Shown piece after piece: positions 6,338-12,452 of a DNA stretch of 31,879 nt. The stretch is from a virus. Each line of letters starts with the position of its first letter. Positions within the stretch are counted from its first letter, which is position 1. The position numbers and the translations under genes were made by a program. The stretch spans positions 1 to 31,879 of the IMG/VR virus record IMGVR_UViG_3300049734_000489. The stretch is one strand, 5' to 3'. The notes under the pieces are model-generated. The model was not told where the DNA came from and ran no database searches. It was given only the letters and a program-made list of their open reading frames with translations.

Positions 6338-6831
6338 GCGTACTCCCCACCGCTGACGTGATTGGACGGAGGAAAGACGGCGTAGCCGTCGCTCATGATG
6401 TCGTAGTGGCCGGGCACGCACAGTCGCGCCCGCGGCGTGTTCGGCGGGCGTTGATACAGGAAGTGGCGATGCCCCTCGCCGCCGCCGCTGCGGAACGAAA
6501 GCGTTTCGGGCATGCCGCGCGCGATGAACTCCGCCAGATCGTCGATGCCATCGGGTGCGACATCGATCAGGCCGGCTTCCCACAGCGCCACGCCGATGTT
6601 CGCGTCCGGCCACATCGTTGGACCCCACCAGCGTCTGACCGTGTCAGGATCGAGCGTGGCGTCTTTGACGCCGTGGTGCAGATTTGCGAGCGGGTGCTTG
6701 CCGGGCGTGCACTTCTTCTCGCGCTTCTGGCGCGGCGTACACGAGCATTCGCCATTGACGATCCAATACAGGGGCAGCACCGGCCACCCGCGCGTGACGT
6801 ACTCGAGGGCCCATTCGAGTCGTGTTTTCAC
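6328..6831 (-). CDS. Bifunctional primase/polymerase (prim-pol) N-terminal domain
   Basis: The 167-residue protein is a stand-alone prim-pol domain (PF09250-like). It shows the amphipathic start LEWALEYVTRGWPVLPLY, the CSC ... CTPGKHPL zinc/loop segment (C29, C31, C41), the WWGPTMWPDANIGVAL block and SGGGEGHRHF (H121/H123) matching the nucleotide-binding Ser-x-His region. The usual catalytic Asp-x-Asp is DVA here (D90, A92), so one metal ligand may be missing. It ends in GGEYAWD exactly where fused homologues continue into the helicase, which here restarts in the -1 frame from a GTG. Start is GTG at 6831 with AAGG upstream. Confidence 0.78.
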   Translation of the reverse strand: MKTRLEWALEYVTRGWPVLPLYWIVNGECSCTPRQKREKKCTPGKHPLANLHHGVKDATLDPDTVRRWWGPTMWPDANIGVALWEAGLIDVAPDGIDDLAEFIARGMPETLSFRSGGGEGHRHFLYQRPPNTPRARLCVPGHYDIMSDGYAVFPPSNHVSGGEYAWD

Positions 6832-6852
6832 CGTCTGCCTTTCTCCTGGACT

Positions 6853-7179
6853 TCATGCGGCGAACGTCTCCCAGATCTCCTCCTGATCCGTTGGGCGCCA
6901 CACCTTGGCGTCGACCCCGCACACCACGAGGTCCTCGAGTACGCGTTTTTGATGGCGGCTGATCCGACCCGTCACGGTCTTCAGCTCGCGCTGCATGTAC
7001 TTGCGTTTGTCTCGATTCCAGAACTGCCAGTCCAGCGCGCCGTAGGCATCGTCGTGCAGGTCCTCGCGGAAGTGGTGCACGCCCGCCACGGACCCGATGC
7101 TCTTGCGGTTGTGGTGGCCGCACCAGCCGAAGCGCTTGGCCACCCGCACTACCCACCGCTCGAATTCGTCTTCGGACAT
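6853..7179 (-). CDS. VRR-NUC family nuclease
   Basis: The 108-residue stand-alone nuclease carries the VRR-NUC (PF08774) core: an acidic residue in GALDW (D50), the E-x-K pair in RELKT (E65, K67), and Q77 in RHQKRVLEDL, followed by VWRPTD. Phage VRR-NUC proteins cut branched or flap DNA and sit in replication modules. I chose the ATG at 7179; it overlaps the methyltransferase gene by 31 bp. The frame remains open upstream but reads as the shadow of that gene. Its neighbours (methyltransferase, prim-pol) support a role in DNA replication or processing. Confidence 0.82.
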   Translation of the reverse strand: MSEDEFERWVVRVAKRFGWCGHHNRKSIGSVAGVHHFREDLHDDAYGALDWQFWNRDKRKYMQRELKTVTGRISRHQKRVLEDLVVCGVDAKVWRPTDQEEIWETFAA

Positions 7180-7745
7180 CGCGGAATGTGCCGCTGCGAA
7201 CCGCGGCGATACGCCAGGTAGATAGCGCCGTTGTTGCGCGCTGAGAGCTGCAAGCGCCACTTTGGATCGCGCAGCGCGCGCTCGCGGACCTGGAAGACCT
7301 GTTCGTACGGCTCGCCGAGCTCCTCGATCACCCACCGCGACATGCGCACGAGCTGCTGGCCGTGCACGGCGTCGACCACCTTGAACAGCGCGCCGACGCG
7401 GGCTATACGCCACGCTTCGCGTACTCCCGCGCGGACGGCGGGCTCGAGCTCGTGGTGCTTGTATTCGCCGCCGTAGCGCTGGCCCATGATGCCGCTGCGA
7501 CTGTCCTCGGTGTGCGGGGGATCGAGGATGGCGAGGTCGTAGCTACCGTCGGCGTAGGGCAAGTCGCGGAAGTCGTACGTCGAGAAGTCGACGAGCAGCG
7601 GCGTCTCGTCGCGCCAGAACGCGCGGCGCCCGGGCGTGAGATCGATCGCCGTCCGCGCGTCGGGGTAGACCACCCTGATGACGCGGGCGATGATCTCCGC
7701 GGTCGGCACACCGTGACTGAAGCGCAGCAGCTCATCGGCAACCAC
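7149..7745 (-). CDS. DNA methyltransferase (DPPH-type, N6-adenine/N4-cytosine)
   Basis: The 198-residue protein has the catalytic motif LAILDPPH (D75-P-P-H78), the amino-methyltransferase D/N-P-P-Y/F/W/H signature, and an upstream motif AIDLTPG (33-39) in the position of the SAM-binding motif I, diverged from the usual glycine-rich form. It is short, lacking an obvious target-recognition domain. The GTG start overlaps the stop of the SSB-like gene (TAGTG). Orphan phage methyltransferases can protect phage DNA from host restriction. There is no full restriction partner, although the overlapping VRR-NUC gene is a nuclease. Confidence 0.75.
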   Translation of the reverse strand: MVADELLRFSHGVPTAEIIARVIRVVYPDARTAIDLTPGRRAFWRDETPLLVDFSTYDFRDLPYADGSYDLAILDPPHTEDSRSGIMGQRYGGEYKHHELEPAVRAGVREAWRIARVGALFKVVDAVHGQQLVRMSRWVIEELGEPYEQVFQVRERALRDPKWRLQLSARNNGAIYLAYRRGSQRHIPRCPKTNSSGG

Positions 7746-8320
7746 TAGAGCGGGACGGCGTTGTCGCTACCGTCGTCAGCGTCGGCAAGCGTGCGTCCGC
7801 GGTTTGAGCGTGGCGCTGCTGGCGTCGGCGACGGCGCCGCCCCAACGGGCTGTGGCGGCGGCTCAGCCTTGCGATACGGCTTGACGCGGATGATGCGCAG
7901 GCGCTCGGCGCCCTCGGCCGTGGTGTACCACTCGAGGTCGGCGACCACCATCTTGCCGATCAGCGTCTTCGCCCACCCGTCGATGTTCATCTGCTTGATG
8001 TCGTCGTCGGTGAGGCGCCTGCCCATCAGGGCGTTGGCGTACTCGCGCGCTGGCGCGATCTTGCCCGACGACTGGTTGTCGTACGTCAGATCGCCGGTCT
8101 GCTTCCACTGCTCGTAGAGCTCGCCGGTCACCTGGTCCTCGACGCCAATGCCCGTGTCCACGTCGTAGACGAGGAACTTGAACGTGAGCATCATGGCGTC
8201 CTTGCGGCGATCGCGGTACGCGCTCGGCGACTCGTCGAGCGCACACAGCTTGAGGACCCACTTCTTCGAATCGTCGAGGTCGACGGCTGGTGCAAACGAT
8301 GCGTTCGGATCTGCTGGCAT
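7745..8320 (-). CDS. SSB-like single-stranded DNA-binding protein
   Basis: A 191-residue protein with a central alpha/beta domain (MMLTFKFLVYDVDTG ... GWAKTLIGKMVVADLEW) and a disordered Pro/Ala/Arg-rich tail that ends in the acidic tip DADDGSDNAVPL. That ending resembles the conserved C-terminal peptide of SSB and gp2.5-type proteins (acidic residues then Pro and a hydrophobic residue), which recruits partner enzymes. Position at the head of the replication genes fits. Classical OB-fold motifs are not obvious by eye, so a related phage ssDNA-binding family is possible. The ATG at 8320 follows AGAGG. Confidence 0.55.
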   Translation of the reverse strand: MPADPNASFAPAVDLDDSKKWVLKLCALDESPSAYRDRRKDAMMLTFKFLVYDVDTGIGVEDQVTGELYEQWKQTGDLTYDNQSSGKIAPAREYANALMGRRLTDDDIKQMNIDGWAKTLIGKMVVADLEWYTTAEGAERLRIIRVKPYRKAEPPPQPVGAAPSPTPAAPRSNRGRTLADADDGSDNAVPL

Positions 8321-8371
8321 TGGGGGCCTCTGCCCGGCGCGGTATGAAGCCCCGCGCGGCCACTAGTCACC

Positions 8372-8752
8372 TCAGGCGCAAGTCCAGGCGCGGGCGCCTC
8401 CTGCGAGAAGCCGCTGCGCCAAGAAACGCACGGCTTCGTATGGGTTGAACGGGTCCGAATAGCCATAGGCATAGAACCGCGGCAGCTCGCCCCTGGGGTG
8501 GAGCTGAACGGCGCCGAGCTCGCGCGCGCGCCCGATCGAATAGGGGTTGAACGTGCCGCCCGTCTCGCAGCGCACGATCCAGTACAGGCGGTGCCACGAG
8601 ACGTCCATCTCGGCCGAGGCCTCGTCGATCGCGTAGTAGGTATCGGACGCCGTGTAGCTCTCGGCGTGCGCACGGCCACCGACGAACCACGTGATGACCA
8701 GCGTGCCGATCACTGCGCCGTGCAGTGCCCATCGCAGGTACTGATCACTCAC
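8372..8752 (-). CDS. Membrane-anchored lytic transglycosylase-like protein
   Basis: The 126-residue product begins with a signal or anchor segment (residues 9-28, ending GGRAHA) and continues with a goose-lysozyme/SLT-like core: YWIVRCETGG with probable catalytic E63, then NPYSIG, GAVQLHP, and NPYEAVRFLAQRL. C62 and C125 could form a disulfide, as expected for an exported enzyme. The GTG at 8752 has GAGGAG eight bases upstream and overlaps the small zinc gene. It probably cleaves peptidoglycan. Its place in the early operon rather than beside the lysis genes is unusual; a role in DNA entry, superinfection exclusion or lysis are all possible. Confidence 0.75.
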   Translation of the reverse strand: MSDQYLRWALHGAVIGTLVITWFVGGRAHAESYTASDTYYAIDEASAEMDVSWHRLYWIVRCETGGTFNPYSIGRARELGAVQLHPRGELPRFYAYGYSDPFNPYEAVRFLAQRLLAGGARAWTCA

Positions 8753-8879
8753 TCTTCGGCTCCTCGAGCGGGCCCACCGGTTTGTTGCAGTCGGGGCAAT
8801 AGACGGGCGCATGACAGTGGCACGCGCACTCGCCTTCTTCTTCGGGCACGGCTTCGCCAGGGGTCGGTGTGGTCATCAT
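8745..8879 (-). CDS. 44-residue zinc-ribbon-like protein
   Basis: Starting at tandem ATG codons (8879, 8876) directly after the upstream stop, this small protein has an acidic N-terminal tail and a compact ligand cluster CACHCH followed by YCPDC, a likely zinc ribbon. It overlaps the start of the transglycosylase gene by 8 bp. No function can be assigned; it may be a small regulator or adaptor. Confidence 0.55.
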   Translation of the reverse strand: MMTTPTPGEAVPEEEGECACHCHAPVYCPDCNKPVGPLEEPKSE

Positions 8880-9047
8880 CTACGCTGCCTTCTCAGGCTT
8901 CAGGCACGGCCGCGGCGGTAGCGGTAGCTCGAGGCGTGCCTTGATGAGCCACACCAGGAACCACTTGGCTGGCACGCCTTCGAGCCTGGCGCGCTCCTTG
9001 ATGACGGCATCCTCGGTGTCGGGCACGTAGAGCGTGTAGCTCGGCAT
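8880..9047 (-). CDS. Ribbon-helix-helix-like small DNA-binding protein
   Basis: The 55-residue product has the layout of an Arc/CopG-type ribbon-helix-helix: a short beta strand (YTLYVPD) followed by helix 1 (DAVIKERARLEG), a turn, and helix 2 (AKWFLVWLIKARLE). The ATG at 9047 lies between the XRE regulator and the early genes, and the gene abuts the zinc-ribbon gene with no gap. Two of these could bind DNA as a dimer and regulate the early promoter. A Pro-rich C-terminal tail is present. Confidence 0.55.
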   Translation of the reverse strand: MPSYTLYVPDTEDAVIKERARLEGVPAKWFLVWLIKARLELPLPPRPCLKPEKAA

Positions 9048-9094
9048 GCCTGCCAGTCTGTGCAGGCACCTGGTGCCGCGGACAGATCAGAAAA

Positions 9095-9349
9095 TCAAGT
9101 TGACGAGGACTGTGACGCCTGCAGTACCGCGGGGCGCACACCCAGCGCCTTCGCCAGCCGCCGCACGCTCGCCGGACGGATCTCGCCGCTGGCCTCGGCC
9201 TTCATGACCGTCTTGCGCGATACACCAGCACGCCGGGCCAGCTCAGCCTGCGAGTACGCCCGATCCAGTCTCAGTGCTCGAAGACGAGGGACAAGCACGC
9301 GTCCAAAGATGATCACGAGTGGGACATCGATCGAACCAGTCCCACTCAC
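9095..9349 (-). CDS. XRE-family helix-turn-helix regulator (Cro/CI-like)
   Basis: The 84-residue protein carries a standard XRE HTH: RLRALRLDRAYSQAELARRA (22-41) then GVSRKTVMKAEAS, and the supporting helices RRLAKALGV. It has no C-terminal peptidase or dimerisation domain, so it looks more like Cro or a short CI-type regulator. I chose the GTG at 9349, which has GGAG six bases upstream; an in-frame GTG at 9394 would add 15 residues without a Shine-Dalgarno. It is the first gene of the leftward early operon and faces the PAS gene across a 227-bp region containing palindromes that are its likely operators. Confidence 0.85.
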   Translation of the reverse strand: MSGTGSIDVPLVIIFGRVLVPRLRALRLDRAYSQAELARRAGVSRKTVMKAEASGEIRPASVRRLAKALGVRPAVLQASQSSST

Positions 9350-9411
9350 GTCCCACTCCGGTCCGCGCCGGCATGCCGTCGACGCGCCGTTCACGATCCG
9401 TTAAACCATTG

Positions 9412-9429
9412 TTAAGACAGGTGTCATAA
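9412..9429. promoter_or_regulatory. Operator-like palindrome TTAAGACAGGTGTCATAA
   Basis: The 18-bp site is symmetric at 14 positions (TTA-GACA--TGTC-TAA), the size and form bound by XRE dimers. It lies 63 bp upstream of the XRE start and 148 bp upstream of the PAS start. Extra TGACA half-sites follow at 9441 and 9449. Binding by the adjacent XRE protein is inferred. Confidence 0.6.
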
Positions 9430-9494
9430 ACCCAGGTTGGTGACAGATTGACATAGCCAACGCGCCCGGGGGGCGGCAGAATGGGGATAAGGCC

Positions 9495-9510
9495 TCGAAC
9501 GGCCGTTCGA
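9495..9510. promoter_or_regulatory. Perfect 16-bp palindrome TCGAACGGCCGTTCGA
   Basis: A fully symmetric 16-mer about 67 bp ahead of the PAS gene start, distinct in sequence from the 9412 operator. It may be the binding site of a second regulator (the PAS or RHH protein) or a hairpin in the PAS-gene leader. Confidence 0.55.
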
Positions 9511-9576
9511 TTCCCGCAGTGCAGCGCGCGCCCCGCACACGCGCTGCTGTTCATCGACACCACAGGGGGCTAGCGG

Positions 9577-10608
9577 ATGTCGCAGATCGTTGACCTGCAA
9601 GGGGGCGCGCGAGGCTATGCATTCGTCTCAGGGGCGATCGACACCCAGGAATCCGTGGTGCGCTCGCTGCGAAACACGTTCCGTGAGAGACCCATAGTGG
9701 CCCGCCCGCGCCAAGAGCACGCCCCACACCTGATCCGCCTGACGTGTTCGATCACGCCCAGCGGGCACATCGTCAGCCCGAATCAGATGATGACGGTAGC
9801 GCTCGGCTACTCGCGCGAGGAGCTGGAAGGAGCCACCGTGGGCGCCCTGCTGCGGCCTGGCGAGAACGTCCGCGAGACGGAAAGCGACATCTTCCGCAAG
9901 TTCGACGCCGTGCGTAGCGGCGAGACCGCACGCGAGACGTTCTCGAGCTTCATGATCGCCAAAGGCGGGGCGCGCGTGGAGGTCACTTCGAGCGTCGCCT
10001 GGAACAGCCTCTTCGAACGGTGGGACATCGTCGCCGAGGTCGACGCCAACCGCATGCCATCCCACCCGCAGTTCGCCACGCCGCTCGATCGCGTCCCGAT
10101 GCTCGAATGGCTCGTCGCACAGCAGCAGCAACGTCTGCGCGAGCTCGCGCTCCAGGTTGAAGACCGCATGGCGTCAGACGCACAGGAACGGCATCTGCGC
10201 AGCGTGGCGCGCGACATCGTGCACGAAACACTACTCGACTACGACGCCGAGCACCCGATTACCCCGTTGAAGAAGGCCGATCGGGGTGAGCACCACGGCG
10301 GCGCCCCGCGCAAGTACGACGATCCCGAAGAGGTTGTTCGACAAGCCGCGGCACTGATGGCCAGCGCAGATGACTTTTGGGGCATGACCGTGCAGGATGT
10401 GTGCGACGGGCTCGATCCGAAACTCACCCGCAACCAGCTCATCGAGTACCTTGTGCGCGCCGGCCGCATGCGCAAGGCCGAGAAGGGCAAACGCGGCGAC
10501 TCGCTCAAGGAAACGCTACGGGTGCTTGGCCGCGAGGCACTCGAGCGCCTGACCGTGATAGCGATCGCCGCCACCAACGTCACAGTTGGCGTCAACCTGA
10601 TTTTCTGA
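9577..10608 (+). CDS. PAS-domain protein with winged-helix-like C terminus, candidate lysogeny regulator
   Basis: The 343-residue protein has a PAS-like domain at about 50-155 (ITPSGHIVSPNQMMTVALGY, then EELEGATVGALLRPGE, FDAVRSGETARETF, and a closing strand VEVTSSVAW), a helical linker rich in Gln, Leu and Arg (175-215), and a C-terminal region (245-310) with helices TVQDVCDGLD and TRNQLIEYLVRAG resembling a winged helix, followed by a basic loop and a hydrophobic end. PAS domains sense ligands, redox state or light, or mediate dimerisation. It is rightward, facing the XRE gene, with the excisionase gene 39 bp downstream. I infer a signal-responsive regulator of induction. No kinase, GGDEF or other enzymatic output domain is visible. 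Confidence 0.65.
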   Translation: MSQIVDLQGGARGYAFVSGAIDTQESVVRSLRNTFRERPIVARPRQEHAPHLIRLTCSITPSGHIVSPNQMMTVALGYSREELEGATVGALLRPGENVRETESDIFRKFDAVRSGETARETFSSFMIAKGGARVEVTSSVAWNSLFERWDIVAEVDANRMPSHPQFATPLDRVPMLEWLVAQQQQRLRELALQVEDRMASDAQERHLRSVARDIVHETLLDYDAEHPITPLKKADRGEHHGGAPRKYDDPEEVVRQAAALMASADDFWGMTVQDVCDGLDPKLTRNQLIEYLVRAGRMRKAEKGKRGDSLKETLRVLGREALERLTVIAIAATNVTVGVNLIF

Positions 10609-10618
10609 TGTCGACGCC

Positions 10619-10644
10619 GGTCAGCCCCGGCAGGCAGGCTGACC
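10619..10644 (+). promoter_or_regulatory. Hairpin immediately upstream of the excisionase start
   Basis: GGTCAGCC (10619-10626) and GGCTGACC (10637-10644) are perfect complements around a 10-nt loop. The stem ends three bases before the ATG at 10648, so the folded RNA would cover the ribosome binding region (only CAGGCAGG is available). It could act as a translational control element or as a protein-binding palindrome. Confidence 0.5.
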
Positions 10645-10647
10645 ACT

Positions 10648-10944
10648 ATGGCCGACGTGCTCAACGCCTTGATCGATCAGTTCGCTGATACCGTCGCACG
10701 CCGCGTCATCGAGCGGATCGACGAGCACCTCGAGGCTCGAGGCGGCGGCGTAGCGCAGGACGCATATCGCGTCGATCAGGCAGCCCAGGCGCTCGGCCTG
10801 TCTGAGGGCGAGGTCAGAAAGCAGATCGCCACCGGGCAGCTAGGCCACAAGCGCGTGGGACGAGCAGTGCTCGTCCCACGGTCAGCGATCGATGAGTTCC
10901 TGGCGTCGGAGCCAGTTCAGCTATCGAGCAAGCGCGGCGCCTGA
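10648..10944 (+). CDS. Excisionase-like HTH protein
   Basis: The 98-residue protein has a helical N terminus (about 1-32) and then a MerR/HTH_17-type DNA-binding domain: AYRVDQAAQALGLSEGEVRK (39-58), QIATGQLGHKRVGRAVLVPR and the closing helix SAIDEFLAS. This is the excisionase (Xis)-type fold. Its 3' end overlaps the 3' end of the integrase gene by 24 bp on opposite strands, so xis and int transcripts would be antisense to each other there. Location between the regulator and integrase fits control of excision. Confidence 0.75.
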   Translation: MADVLNALIDQFADTVARRVIERIDEHLEARGGGVAQDAYRVDQAAQALGLSEGEVRKQIATGQLGHKRVGRAVLVPRSAIDEFLASEPVQLSSKRGA

Positions 10945-12072
10945 CAGAATCCCGCTCATCAGGTCGGCAGCCTCGCGACTCGTCTCCTTGAGCAGATGGC
11001 CGTACGTGTCGTTGGTGATGCTCATGCCGCTGTGCCGCAGGATCTTCGACACCATCCATAGCGGCACGCCCTTCGCGAGCAGCAGCGACGCCGTCGTGTG
11101 CCGCAAATCGTGCAGGCGCAGCCGTCGCAGACCGCGCTCCTTCAGGAACGCGGGAAAGCGATGGGTGATGTTGTCCGGCTCGAGCGCCGTGCCTGTGGTG
11201 CTGGTGAACACGTACCCATCATCGGCATAGTGGTGCCGAAGCTTCTGCACATCACGCTGCGCCAGGAGCGCCTCGGCTACGAATTCGGGAAGGTCGAGCG
11301 TGGCGATGCTCGCGTCGGTCTTCGGCGGCAGATCCAGCAGCCCAGTCTCGCGGTTGACATTGGTCTTCCGCCGCCTGGTGATGCGCTGGAGCTGGCTCGC
11401 GATCGTCAGCGTACGCGCGTCGAGATCCACGGCTGCCCACTTCAGCCCGAGTAGCTCACCGCGACGGAGGCCGAGGCCGAGCTTGGTGATGTACAGCGCC
11501 TCGTGCTCATCGCCGCGCACCTCCTCCAGGAACCGCAACGCCTCCTCACGCGTCCACGGGTTGATCTTGGACCTGGTGGCCGCCGGCGGCGACACCAGCG
11601 CGGCGTAGTTCTTCTCGACCAGCTCCTCGGCTTCGGCCTGCTTGAGGATGACGTTCAGCGTCGAGTGAGCGTTGCGCACGGTCTTCGCCGACAGGCCGCG
11701 ATCCCTCATCTCGCGGTGCAGCTTCTTCACGTGGTTGGCCCTCACGTCGGCGAGTCGGACGCCGCCAAGGATCGGCACGATGTAGCAGCGGATGTTGGTG
11801 TCGTTGGCGTTCCACGACTTCGGGCGCAGGCGCTCGGCAGCGTCCTGGAGCCACGCTTCGGCGTACGCCTTGACGAACACGTCGCGTGGTGGTGGTAGTG
11901 GCTTGTCCTGCTCGACAGCCAGTTGAAGCTCGAGCAGCTTTTTCTTGACCTGATCGGTCGGGACGTTGAACGAGCGGCGCTTGCCGTCGATCATCATCTC
12001 GATTCGGCTGCGACCAGGGCCGATCTCACGGACGGAGCCAGCGCCGTGTGCGCGCTTGGGCTTACTCGTCAT
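10921..12072 (-). CDS. int: Tyrosine recombinase (phage integrase)
   Basis: The 383-residue protein is a three-domain tyrosine integrase. The N terminus (AHGAGSVREIGPGRSRIEMM) resembles arm-binding domains, a SAM-like core-binding domain spans about 65-150, and the catalytic domain shows R203 in LGLRRGEL, K251 in LPPKTDAS, H321 and R324 in HDLRH, H347 in LRHSG and the nucleophile Y357 in NDTYGHL. It should recombine attP (12453-12497 core) with the host tRNA-Asn gene. The ATG at 12072 was chosen; a GTG at 12081 is in frame. It overlaps the coiled-coil gene upstream, so the two are coupled. Confidence 0.95.
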   Translation of the reverse strand: MTSKPKRAHGAGSVREIGPGRSRIEMMIDGKRRSFNVPTDQVKKKLLELQLAVEQDKPLPPPRDVFVKAYAEAWLQDAAERLRPKSWNANDTNIRCYIVPILGGVRLADVRANHVKKLHREMRDRGLSAKTVRNAHSTLNVILKQAEAEELVEKNYAALVSPPAATRSKINPWTREEALRFLEEVRGDEHEALYITKLGLGLRRGELLGLKWAAVDLDARTLTIASQLQRITRRRKTNVNRETGLLDLPPKTDASIATLDLPEFVAEALLAQRDVQKLRHHYADDGYVFTSTTGTALEPDNITHRFPAFLKERGLRRLRLHDLRHTTASLLLAKGVPLWMVSKILRHSGMSITNDTYGHLLKETSREAADLMSGILSGAALAR

Positions 12073-12301
12073 CGGAGTCACCCGGGATCAGCACGAGATC
12101 TTCGCCCACAGGCGTGGCGCCCATCGCCTTGGCGATCAGCCCGACGATGTCATCGAGCTGGGCGTCGATCAGATCGAGACGCTCCTCGACTCCATCGAGG
12201 CGCTCATGGAGAGCGGTGAATTCGGCCACGACCAGTTCGGTCAGCGGATCTGGCGTCGGCGTGGGCCGTGAATGTGACCGCTTGCTAGAGTTTCGTGTCA
12301 T
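12062..12301 (-). CDS. Small coiled-coil protein cotranscribed with integrase
   Basis: A 79-residue acidic protein with a strong heptad stretch (EFTALHERLDGVEERLDLID and on to DDIVGLIAKAM) and an acidic tail ending DSDDE. The ATG at 12301 has GAGGAG nearby. It overlaps the int start and is the first gene after the predicted int promoter. It may form a dimer that modulates the integrase, but no homolog is recognised. Confidence 0.65.
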   Translation of the reverse strand: MTRNSSKRSHSRPTPTPDPLTELVVAEFTALHERLDGVEERLDLIDAQLDDIVGLIAKAMGATPVGEDLVLIPGDSDDE

Positions 12302-12328
12302 CGGGAAGCTCCTCTTCTCGGTGATATG

Positions 12329-12357
12329 GCCCTACGTCATGTGGAGTGACGTAGGGC
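12329..12357 (-). promoter_or_regulatory. Perfect 11-bp inverted repeat at the int-operon transcription start
   Basis: GCCCTACGTCA (12329-12339) and TGACGTAGGGC (12347-12357) are perfect complements with a 7-nt spacer. The repeat begins about 7 bp downstream of the leftward TATAAT box at 12364-12369, at the expected transcription start, and precedes the ribosome binding site of the coiled-coil gene. It is therefore a likely operator or leader hairpin controlling int. Confidence 0.6.
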
Positions 12358-12363
12358 TTCTTC

Positions 12364-12369
12364 ATTATA
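12364..12369 (-). promoter_or_regulatory. Consensus TATAAT -10 box for the int operon
   Basis: On the minus strand the sequence reads ACCTATAATGAAG, a perfect -10 hexamer. A TTGGCG hexamer lies upstream (12390-12395) but with a long 20-bp spacer, and it overlaps the arm-type repeats, so integrase binding there could autoregulate the promoter. Confidence 0.5.
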
Positions 12370-12373
12370 GGTA

Positions 12374-12393
12374 ATTACGCCCATGATTACGCC
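12374..12393. repeat. Left pair of integrase arm-type site repeats
   Basis: ATTACGCC occurs at 12374-12381 and 12386-12393, same orientation, 12-bp period. The same arrangement recurs on the other side of the att core (12591-12610). Paired direct repeats flanking the core are the hallmark of arm-type sites bound by the N-terminal domain of tyrosine integrases. Confidence 0.7.
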
Positions 12394-12413
12394 AAAACGG
12401 GTCCTGGGCATCA

Positions 12414-12439
12414 AAAACCCCCTCGCTGGCGGGGGTTTT
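12414..12439 (-). terminator. Rho-independent terminator adjoining the att core
   Basis: A 9-bp stem (AAAACCCCC with GGGGGTTTT, 8-nt loop) is followed on the minus strand by a run of T. It lies 13 bp beyond the CCA end of the tRNA fragment in the direction of tRNA transcription, so after integration it would terminate the reconstituted tRNA-Asn transcript before it enters the int operon. The A-run on the other side makes it potentially bidirectional. Confidence 0.8.
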
Positions 12440-12452
12440 GAGTTCAATTTTC

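Larger units (their letters stand above)
9350..9576. promoter_or_regulatory. Divergent control region between XRE and PAS genes
   Basis: This region separates the two regulator genes and should hold both promoters. It contains the operator-like palindrome at 9412-9429, repeated TGACA half-sites at 9441-9445 and 9449-9453, a TTGACA hexamer at 9448-9453 with no matching -10 at the standard distance, and a perfect 16-bp palindrome at 9495-9510. The PAS gene start at 9577 has GGGGG about nine bases upstream. Confidence 0.6.

Noticed and set aside
5054-6361. Long open frame on the plus strand (435 codons) opposite the helicase gene
   Set aside because: Its Arg- and Val-rich composition lacks domain features, and the minus-strand frame has clear ATPase motifs; it is a GC-rich shadow.
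8893-9141. 82-codon minus frame rich in Arg and His
   Set aside because: It is out of frame with the better RHH-like gene at 8880-9047, which has a strand-helix-helix pattern and abuts the next gene.
9448-9482. TTGACA (9448-9453) with CAGAAT (9477-9482) as the PAS-gene promoter
   Set aside because: The spacer is 23 bp, too long for a sigma-70-type promoter; the hexamer may instead be part of operator half-sites.
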